Source of the DNA: CBDAKK01 sp965216965
GTDB taxonomy: Bacteria > Spirochaetota > Spirochaetia > WTKD01 > G963693115
Length of the DNA: 61,689 nucleotides
NCBI GenBank assembly: GCA_965216965.1
Contig: CBDCGX010000006.1
Span: forward strand, 1 to 61,689
Direction: 5' to 3'
Below the pieces are notes generated by a model. That model saw only the letters and a list, made by a program, of their open reading frames with translations. It was not told the DNA's origin and searched no databases. Shown here piece after piece: positions 55,398-61,689 of the stretch (its first letter is position 1; each line of letters starts with the position of its first letter). Made by a program: the position numbers and the translations under genes.

Positions 55398-57224
55398 ATG
55401 GTAAATATAAACCCTATTTCTTTAAAAGAAAATAATATTGATTATTACAAAAAAAACTGTTCTCTTTTTTCATTTTATTCAAAAAAAGAAAACATGCCTT
55501 CTCCTATTTTAAGTACAAATTCTTCCTTTACAATATATCCATCAAAAAGCGATGAACTCACAGCACAATATAATGACATCTTACTTCATAGTTCCTATAA
55601 ACCGTCTAAAGAAGCAAAGCAAATATGTAATTCTTTACAAACAGAACGCTTTGATTCTTTTATTGTATTTGGTATGGGGTTAGGATACATAATAAAAGAA
55701 TTATCCAATATATATACTAATGTTCCAATAATTGTAATTGAACTTAATTCAATATTACTATCTCTCCTCCTACAAAAACATAATTATAATAACATTACAC
55801 AAACACATATTCCACTCTTTCTACTTCCATCTCAATACGAGATACGTGAATATTTAAAAGGGGAAGGACTCAAAAACCCTCAAATTATTCATACACAGGT
55901 CTCAAGGAGTATTTTTGACAAAGAAAATATACAGTCAATTGAACAAGAAATACAACAATTCTTATCGGGAATAAAAACAAATGAGATCACTCTCAAAGTT
56001 TTTAAAAAGCGATGGATACATAACTCTCTATATAACCTCATATTTAATTCTCATAAGATTAAATCCATATTTCATTTACAAAAAAAATTTTCAAATATCC
56101 CTGCCCTCCTCTGTTGTGCAGGACCAAGCCTTTTTTTAATGTTAGATATTATAAAAACATTACATAGCAAAATGATCATCGTCGCAGTAGACACCGCCAT
56201 GCCTCTCCTAAATTCTCTAAATATACATGTGGATTTTGTATGTACTGTAGATTCACAATATGCAAACTCAAAACACCTCCATTGGATCACCATTCCTACA
56301 CATTCTCACTATATTGCAGACATTCACGCCCATTGTAATATTTTTTCTGCTACACATAATAATATATTTATTACAAAACCTGTAATACCTCTTGCAGAAC
56401 GTGCAACAAATAAAAGCATTGATATGTTAGAAGTAAGCTCGGGAGGATCAGTTGCAACATTTGCATGGGATGTTCTAAGAACTATAGGAATACAAAAAAT
56501 ATATACCGTAGGGTTAGATTTATCTTATCCCATACCTGCCCCACATAGTAGAGGATGCAGGTTTGAAGAAGATTCTCATATTACAAGCTCACGAACTATT
56601 CCTTCTGAACTCCAGTTTGTAAATTCGATTTATAGTACTCCTCAAAAAAAAGTAAAAACATATAACAATTCGTGGGTTGCTACTGACGAAAGATTATTCG
56701 TCTATTATCAGTGGTTTAAATACATGCACACAATATACCCACACATACAAACATTTACATTTTCTAAAGATTCTGCAAATATTCCTGGAATAGAATATGT
56801 TGCACATGAGAATCTTAGTTTTCTCCCATCTATCAGAACAACTATAGATAAAAAAATGGAAGAATGTGCTACTTACTCTACCCTCAACCAAGAAATAATT
56901 CAGAAAAACCTTTATACATTGGAAAATGAATGCACTCAATATATTATATTATTAGAAAAAACTGTATCATTGCTTCGCCTTGCTTATAAAAACAAACTTA
57001 CTGCTCAGAAAGAAAAAAAACTACAAGAACTTGAATCAGAACTTACAAAACATTCCTTATCTCCTATAATCGGTTTCTTTGTACAAGATGATATCAAATC
57101 CATTCAAGAATACAGCGGCACCCATAGCTTGCACAAAAATGTAAGCAATGCCATACAACTCTATAATGCAATGCTTTATTGTACAAAAACGATTAAAAAT
57201 GGAATGAAATTCAATCAACAATAA
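55398..57224 (+). CDS. Maf/DUF115 motility-associated protein, intact copy
   Basis: Belongs to the motility-accessory-factor family (6-hydroxymethylpterin-pyrophosphokinase MptE-like fold), linked to transfer of nonulosonates to flagellin in Campylobacter, Aeromonas and others. It has 608 residues: FDSFIVFGMGLGYIIKEL and IIVIELNS (Rossmann-like start, about 75-105), CCAGPSLFLML (about 238), VDTAMPLLNSLNIHVDFVCTVDSQ, then SGGSVATFAWDVLRTIG and TVGLDLSYP. The C-terminus is helical. No frameshift. Paralogue of the broken gene at 11471. With the CMP-nonulosonate synthetase at 25145 it supports flagellin glycosylation. Confidence 0.85.
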   Translation: MVNINPISLKENNIDYYKKNCSLFSFYSKKENMPSPILSTNSSFTIYPSKSDELTAQYNDILLHSSYKPSKEAKQICNSLQTERFDSFIVFGMGLGYIIKELSNIYTNVPIIVIELNSILLSLLLQKHNYNNITQTHIPLFLLPSQYEIREYLKGEGLKNPQIIHTQVSRSIFDKENIQSIEQEIQQFLSGIKTNEITLKVFKKRWIHNSLYNLIFNSHKIKSIFHLQKKFSNIPALLCCAGPSLFLMLDIIKTLHSKMIIVAVDTAMPLLNSLNIHVDFVCTVDSQYANSKHLHWITIPTHSHYIADIHAHCNIFSATHNNIFITKPVIPLAERATNKSIDMLEVSSGGSVATFAWDVLRTIGIQKIYTVGLDLSYPIPAPHSRGCRFEEDSHITSSRTIPSELQFVNSIYSTPQKKVKTYNNSWVATDERLFVYYQWFKYMHTIYPHIQTFTFSKDSANIPGIEYVAHENLSFLPSIRTTIDKKMEECATYSTLNQEIIQKNLYTLENECTQYIILLEKTVSLLRLAYKNKLTAQKEKKLQELESELTKHSLSPIIGFFVQDDIKSIQEYSGTHSLHKNVSNAIQLYNAMLYCTKTIKNGMKFNQQ

Positions 57225-57228
57225 CAGT

Positions 57229-57519
57229 TTAATTCTTAATAACAAAACGTGCGTAATTATGTATTTTTTCAGGGAAACATTCTACATATTCTACTTTTGA
57301 TAAGGATGGTCCCCTCCATAATTTTTTTATAAATAATTGTATTGATGTGTGTCTCCCCTCACAATGTATTTCCACATTACCATTTAAGAGATTTCTCGCC
57401 CACCCAACTATTCCGTAGCTCAGTGCCGCCTGTAAAGAAAAGTATCTATATCCTACTCCTTGCACACATCCACATACAACTATACGATAGGCAATATAAG
57501 TAGCATTTTTCTTATCCAT
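57229..57519 (-). CDS. acyP: Acylphosphatase
   Basis: Hydrolyses acyl phosphates. It has 96 residues. CVQGVGYRYF carries the catalytic Arg and GWARNLLNG the catalytic Asn; EIHCEG and FIKKLWRGP follow the family. Complete. Convergent with the Maf gene, only 4 bp apart. 21 bp after the large propeller gene, probably one operon. Confidence 0.93.
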   Translation of the reverse strand: MDKKNATYIAYRIVVCGCVQGVGYRYFSLQAALSYGIVGWARNLLNGNVEIHCEGRHTSIQLFIKKLWRGPSLSKVEYVECFPEKIHNYARFVIKN

Positions 57520-57540
57520 AACTTTACGGATTATCTTTTC

Positions 57541-59736
57541 CTACGGTGCAACATATCCACTAATATCTTTTCCACTGCGATTAAAATAATATGCTTCTAC
57601 TATAAACGATATGTATTTATCGGTTAGAAATAATGTGTCCTTATACTTGCTCTTAAACCTAATAGTATATGTCCCCTGAAGTGACTCACTCATTCTTTGT
57701 AAAAGAGTAGGATTATCTCCTAACGATATATAAGGATATTGAAAAACATACTGCGTAGTAGCCTTGTTAGAGTGGGTCTTTTTTAATATTTGTATAAATA
57801 TATCTTGTGCAGCATTATGTTTTGAATTAAGAAAGCCACTCCCCCCCCCTATATCAATCCAATACATCATTATGTTATGATATTGAGCAGTATTTAATAT
57901 TCGTTGCCACTCAGCATTTTGAAACGCCTCTTTCTTTGGAATTCTTCCTATAAAAATAATAGTTTTCTTCCCAGTAAAGGGAGTAAGAGTATTTATAGCA
58001 AAACGCAATGAAGTTACTAAATTTTCTTTAGAATTTTCTCCCTTGCTGTACATAATGCTACGATTCATCGCGTCAATAATTAAAGCAGAAGATGAGTTTT
58101 CTTTTGTTTCATACGATGGCGGAAATGTCCTACTAAGCACTGAAATTTTTGTATTTATAGTAGCATCTTTCTCTATCTCATTTGAAAACTGTAAAATACT
58201 CTCCATTGCTTTTATGCCATCACTGTTATTTGTGATTTCAAGAGGAATAATAACCCCATGTATATTTTGTAGTACTTGCTCCTTTTCTGCTACAGCGAGA
58301 TCTTTTACGGTTTCATTATCTTCAAACAATATAAAATTATTTGCTCGCAATCCAGAAATAGGTCGTCCCAAAGCTGAACGGACTGTAACATAAGCAGTAA
58401 GAGTTGGAAAAGATTTAGAATTCAACGAAACTACCCGTGTTTCCAATCCTGCATATTGTTCTGTCGGTTTAGAGAAAGCTTCAATCTTATTTCTATTTTG
58501 ATCCCCTACCCAAAGAACTCCATTATCATCAAAAGTACTTGAAACAACCTTGGAAAATTCCCCCGTCGAAAGTATGTATGTCACTTTATTTTTCATAATA
58601 TCAAACTGTACTATTTTCTTCTGTGCAGATATATATAAATTATTATTAAAAAATGAAATGCCTTCACCTTTCATATACCCTATAAAATATTTAACCAAGA
58701 AATTCCCCGAAACATCAAATGAAAGTAAAAAAAGTCCAGTTTCTCTGTTATCTAATATCCATACTTTATCTTTAAAAGCAACAATGCCAGTAGGAGATTG
58801 TAGTTTCCCATTCCCCTTATTCCCAAATGTAAAGAGAAAATTTCCATTAGATGAAAATTTAAATATTTTAGAAGAGCCAAACGCACTCACATACACATCT
58901 CCATACATGTCTGAAGTAAGATATTGAGGACCAATAAGCACAGGCATAACAACATTTCTCCCTATACTCTGTAAATTTATATTTTTATTTTGTGTGTTTA
59001 TGTTTTGTTGATTTGCTACATCCTGTATAAATTCTCCAATAAAAACTCCACCCTCAGAAAATTTATATATCTTATTAGAAGTAAACCCTGCCACTAAAAT
59101 AGTTCCATCAGAAAGTTGTACTATATCAGTAGGTTTATCAATAAGAGCAACAGTCTTCTGGTATTGTTTCTTAAATGACGCAAGCAAATCTAATTTTGCA
59201 ATAGTGCTACTTCCAATAGCAGTTAGAAATATATTTCCATCAAGCGATGTCTTAAGTGCCATCGGCTGTATAAAATTATACCTTTGTGCAACATCAATAC
59301 TCACAACCCTTACAAAATCAGAAAGATTAGAAGTATCACCATGAGTTTTAAGAGACATAAGTTCAATTTGTGATGATATATAACTTGGCTGGAATTTCTT
59401 ATTAAGAAGCTCAATAAATATACGTCGAGAAAATTCATTATACCCATAGGCATTATTCGCTCGTGCAAGCCAATAACGAATTAATAAATTATTAGGTTCC
59501 AAAGATACCGCCCTTTGGAACGCAACGGTAGATTCTGCTACATATCCAAAATTAAGAAGATTAATACCTTCATAAAAATTCTGTTGAGCCTTTGATTTTT
59601 GAATGTATTCTTGAGTTTTTAATACAGATGTTTGTGCAAAACTTACTATAGTTTGTACGGTAAGTAATACACAATACATACATATAACAAATTTCCGTAC
59701 ATGTATTTGCATTACTACCTTAAAATTTTGAGTCAT
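57541..59736 (-). CDS. Exported TPR, beta-propeller and vWA-like protein
   Basis: It has 731 residues. Signal peptide (about 15-35, ending VSFAQ), a TPR unit (AESTVAFQRAVSLEPNNLLIRYWLARA), NHL-type propeller blades at about 140-440 (KPTDIVQLSDGTILVAGFTSNKIYKFS and QSPTGIVAFKDKVWILDNRE), and from about 500 a region resembling a von Willebrand A fold (HGVIIPLEITNNS, GKKTIIFIGR). The MIDAS DxSxS is not preserved, so metal binding is doubtful. Codes through a G9 tract (57841-57849) as Gly-Gly-Gly in WIDIGGGSG. Similar large proteins occur in treponemes; role unknown. Confidence 0.75.
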   Translation of the reverse strand: MTQNFKVVMQIHVRKFVICMYCVLLTVQTIVSFAQTSVLKTQEYIQKSKAQQNFYEGINLLNFGYVAESTVAFQRAVSLEPNNLLIRYWLARANNAYGYNEFSRRIFIELLNKKFQPSYISSQIELMSLKTHGDTSNLSDFVRVVSIDVAQRYNFIQPMALKTSLDGNIFLTAIGSSTIAKLDLLASFKKQYQKTVALIDKPTDIVQLSDGTILVAGFTSNKIYKFSEGGVFIGEFIQDVANQQNINTQNKNINLQSIGRNVVMPVLIGPQYLTSDMYGDVYVSAFGSSKIFKFSSNGNFLFTFGNKGNGKLQSPTGIVAFKDKVWILDNRETGLFLLSFDVSGNFLVKYFIGYMKGEGISFFNNNLYISAQKKIVQFDIMKNKVTYILSTGEFSKVVSSTFDDNGVLWVGDQNRNKIEAFSKPTEQYAGLETRVVSLNSKSFPTLTAYVTVRSALGRPISGLRANNFILFEDNETVKDLAVAEKEQVLQNIHGVIIPLEITNNSDGIKAMESILQFSNEIEKDATINTKISVLSRTFPPSYETKENSSSALIIDAMNRSIMYSKGENSKENLVTSLRFAINTLTPFTGKKTIIFIGRIPKKEAFQNAEWQRILNTAQYHNIMMYWIDIGGGSGFLNSKHNAAQDIFIQILKKTHSNKATTQYVFQYPYISLGDNPTLLQRMSESLQGTYTIRFKSKYKDTLFLTDKYISFIVEAYYFNRSGKDISGYVAP
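57841..57849 (-). repeat. G9 homopolymer in the propeller/vWA-like gene
   Basis: Nine C on the plus strand, read as three Gly codons on the minus strand at about residues 630-632 of 731. Second-longest G/C homopolymer in the window after the C10 tract. Gain or loss of one base would truncate or change the last 100 residues. Confidence 0.8.
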
Positions 59737-59846
59737 AAAAAGACGCCTCCCAGTTACAAGACTTCATTATACAATATTACAAATAATACCTATTATATTA
59801 TATAATACTATAGCATTATTAAAACATATATTGCAATTTCTTATGC

Positions 59847-60554
59847 TTAAGAATATCCCCTATCTACTTGCAAATCTTTGAGTTCTTTGAGATGTTTAAT
59901 AATATCCTCATGGTCACTCATCTTTGAAGCAAGATCTAATACTCTTTTTGCATCTTTATATCGTTTTAGCTTAGTAAGAACAACTCCATAAGTATCTAAA
60001 TATGCTGGATTATCCGAATTGTTTTCAAGAGCTTGCTCTATATACTTAAGTGCAAGTGCTATTTTTGTATTATGCCACGAAAGTATATAGCTCATTGAAT
60101 TAAGTGCATTTGCGTTATTAGGGTCCATAGTGAGTGCTTTTTGTAAATATTTCACTGCAATTGAAACTTTATTTTGTTTATAAGCAACATGTGCAGCGGC
60201 AGAATATGTTCTTGATGATTCATATCCATTGCTTAACAGAGTCTCAAATTCTAATTCTGCATTTTTTAGTTTTCCCGTAATGGTATATATATAACCTCTA
60301 ATCATATGACATTGATATGTATAAGAAATAGTGTGAGGAGAATCCATGCATAACTCAAATGCTTTTAGTGCCTCACTATATTTGCGTAAATGCATAAGAC
60401 TCAATGCTTGATAATAAAATAGTTTTACTTTTTTTTCTTCGGATATATCACCTTCTATATCCAAACAATGTTTGCTGATGTAGTCTAACAATTCTACAAA
60501 CTGTTTTTTTTCAAACATTGCAATAATAGCACTCATGTTCATAATTAACCTCAC
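59847..60554 (-). CDS. TPR repeat protein
   Basis: It has 235 residues and is made almost wholly of tetratricopeptide repeats: YYQALSLMHLRKYSEALKAFELCM, RGYIYTITGKLKNAELEFETLL, HVAYKQNKVSIAVKYLQKALTMDPNNA and YLDTYGVVLTKLKRYKDAKRVLDLA. No signal peptide, so cytoplasmic scaffold. The stop of surE overlaps its start (4 bp; ATGA); MNMSAI at 60542 is another possible start. Confidence 0.88.
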   Translation of the reverse strand: MRLIMNMSAIIAMFEKKQFVELLDYISKHCLDIEGDISEEKKVKLFYYQALSLMHLRKYSEALKAFELCMDSPHTISYTYQCHMIRGYIYTITGKLKNAELEFETLLSNGYESSRTYSAAAHVAYKQNKVSIAVKYLQKALTMDPNNANALNSMSYILSWHNTKIALALKYIEQALENNSDNPAYLDTYGVVLTKLKRYKDAKRVLDLASKMSDHEDIIKHLKELKDLQVDRGYS

Positions 60555-61318
60555 CTTTTTTTTAGAAAGGAATATAATAACTCTTCATTATTGTCATATC
60601 GTTTAGGCCACACATCAAATACAGTAAAGGTGCTTTTCCCCTGCAAAATAAGCTCCCAATCCGAACCTTTCTCAGGTTCCTTCTGAGAATCAATTCCTAA
60701 TTTTTGCAAAGCCATAAAAGAATCTTTTCCTAATTTCTTTACTTCGGAATATTCATGATAATACCTACGAGAAAATTTCCCTTCCCTTAGTTCTAATGAT
60801 ACTGGCATACTCACATTTACATTTACTATACTACCTCGCTTAATTTCGGAAAGTTTTATAAGACTCTCAAGCCACTTATGTAAGAAAGGAATTAACTGTG
60901 TTTTATCAAAGCAATCAAAAAACTCTTGATTGTTTTTGTCAAATATAGAAATTGCCATTGATGGAATATTTCTTATAGCTCCCTCCCGCACCGCAGCAAC
61001 AGTTCCCGAATACATAATATCTTGCCCTAAATTTGCCCCCATATTGGGACCAGAAAGTATCACATCAGCTCTACCCAATACAGAACTTCCTAAAAAAACA
61101 CAATCTACAGGGGTGCCATCTACAATATAAACATCTTTATCAATCTTTCTATATTCTAATTCTCCTCGAATACTAATAGAATGCGACACCGCACTCTTGT
61201 TTTCTTGAGGAACAATAACAATAAGAGTACATTGGGGCATATGCTGCTTAATATAACTACTAAGAACCCTCAATAAAGGACTTTCGTAGCCATCATCGTT
61301 TGTAAGAAGTATTTTCAT
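60551..61318 (-). CDS. surE: 5'-nucleotidase SurE
   Basis: Metal-dependent phosphatase of nucleoside 5'-monophosphates. It has 255 residues: ILLTNDDGYESPLLRVL (metal-binding DD), VPQENKSAVSHSISI, DGTPVDCVFLG and LSGPNMGANLGQDIMYSGTVAAVREG. All active-site elements are present. It leads the TPR gene; divergent from lnt with 37 bp between. Confidence 0.95.
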   Translation of the reverse strand: MKILLTNDDGYESPLLRVLSSYIKQHMPQCTLIVIVPQENKSAVSHSISIRGELEYRKIDKDVYIVDGTPVDCVFLGSSVLGRADVILSGPNMGANLGQDIMYSGTVAAVREGAIRNIPSMAISIFDKNNQEFFDCFDKTQLIPFLHKWLESLIKLSEIKRGSIVNVNVSMPVSLELREGKFSRRYYHEYSEVKKLGKDSFMALQKLGIDSQKEPEKGSDWELILQGKSTFTVFDVWPKRYDNNEELLYSFLKKR

Positions 61319-61355
61319 TGTGATGTATTTATAGTATACTAAATACTACATTTAT

Positions 61356-61689
61356 ATGCCACATTCACATTTCATAAAAAACATATTTTTAGTATTTTTT
61401 TCTGTAGTATTATTCGCTCTCAGTTTTCCTAATCCCATTATCATATATGGGATACAAGGATTAGGAGCAGTTGCACTTGTTCCTATGTTTATTGCTCTCT
61501 TTCAGACAAGAAGCATACGCGAAGCATTTTTATTAGGAATAGTTTTTGGGATAACAAGTACCCTTTCTGTATATTTCTGGCTTTCTCGGTTTCAGGAATA
61601 TTCTATATGGACATTAGGAGGAGTAACCCTTGGCTATATACTTATATACTCTTCTCTATTTAGTATTCTTTATCTGGCTATTCACTATA
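61356..61689 (+). CDS. lnt: Apolipoprotein N-acyltransferase, N-terminal part only
   Basis: Adds the third acyl chain to lipoproteins in the inner membrane. The first 111 codons are visible before the window ends. Hydrophobic helices with LFALSFPNPIIIYGIQGLGAVALVPMF (the family's FaPf..W.l...al.pl) and AFLLGIVFGITSTLSVYFWL. The nitrilase domain lies outside. The many lipoproteins here make a role plausible. The start ATG at 61356 is the first after surE. Confidence 0.75.
   Translation, partial: MPHSHFIKNIFLVFFSVVLFALSFPNPIIIYGIQGLGAVALVPMFIALFQTRSIREAFLLGIVFGITSTLSVYFWLSRFQEYSIWTLGGVTLGYILIYSSLFSILYLAIHY

Noticed and set aside
1..61689. CRISPR array, prophage or insertion sequence
   Set aside because: No regularly spaced repeats, transposase motifs, integrase or phage structural genes were seen on either strand.

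Overview
The window is AT-rich bacterial chromosome (about one third G+C by eye) and reads as a reduced-genome, Treponema-like spirochaete. The evidence is a FlaB-type periplasmic flagellin, cmk next to rpsA (fused in Treponema pallidum), a fused PyrB-PyrI aspartate carbamoyltransferase, an rplY-pth-tilS-ftsH block, Maf/DUF115 motility-associated proteins and many small lipoproteins. There are no rRNA genes, insertion sequences, prophage genes or CRISPR arrays. tRNA genes lack an encoded CCA.

Layout. 1-6.8 kb: prs (cut by the left edge), then recA-scpA-scpB-rluB-cmk-rpsA on the plus strand. 6.8-13.1 kb: a degenerate NtrC-type regulator, a TPR protein running in frame into a lipoprotein, a parvulin-type foldase and a second Maf protein; most of these are frameshifted. 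13.1-21.9 kb (minus): lepA, an HtrA-like lipoprotein protease, ftsH, tilS, pth, rplY and tRNA-Gln. 21.9-27.0 kb: an ECF-like transporter cassette, tRNA-Ser and tRNA-Arg, a CMP-nonulosonate synthetase and a frameshifted MscS channel. 27-37.6 kb: sufE, cysS, a class A penicillin-binding protein, pyrBI, tyrS, glyS, gltX, tRNA-Ala. 37.7-39.5 kb: a gene graveyard holding a ferric-reductase-type pseudogene and an unidentified remnant. 39.6-46 kb (minus): a VOC protein, a lipoprotein, coaD, a 51-residue small gene, yraN, rplS, flaB, zapA, a coiled-coil gene, rplT, rpmI. 46-61.7 kb: a small membrane protein, nnrD, a lipoprotein, secA, an M23 peptidase, a transpeptidase with a PASTA-like tail, an intact Maf protein, acyP, a large TPR/beta-propeller/vWA-like protein, a TPR protein, surE and the start of lnt.

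Themes. (1) Envelope and motility: cell-wall enzymes, SecA, a lipoprotein protease, flagellin, two Maf proteins and a nonulosonate activating enzyme suggest glycosylated periplasmic flagella. (2) Translation: S1, L19, L20, L35, L25, four tRNA synthetases, Pth, TilS and LepA. (3) Decay: at least ten single-base frameshifts lie between 6.9 and 26.2 kb, mostly in homopolymers, against none seen in the 40-61 kb genes. Either this is real erosion or slippage, or it is uncorrected long-read error; raw reads would decide. (4) Two long G/C homopolymers stand out in AT-rich DNA: C10 in the broken Maf gene and a G9 coding tract in the propeller/vWA-like gene. They are candidate phase-variation tracts and are the most interesting leads here.
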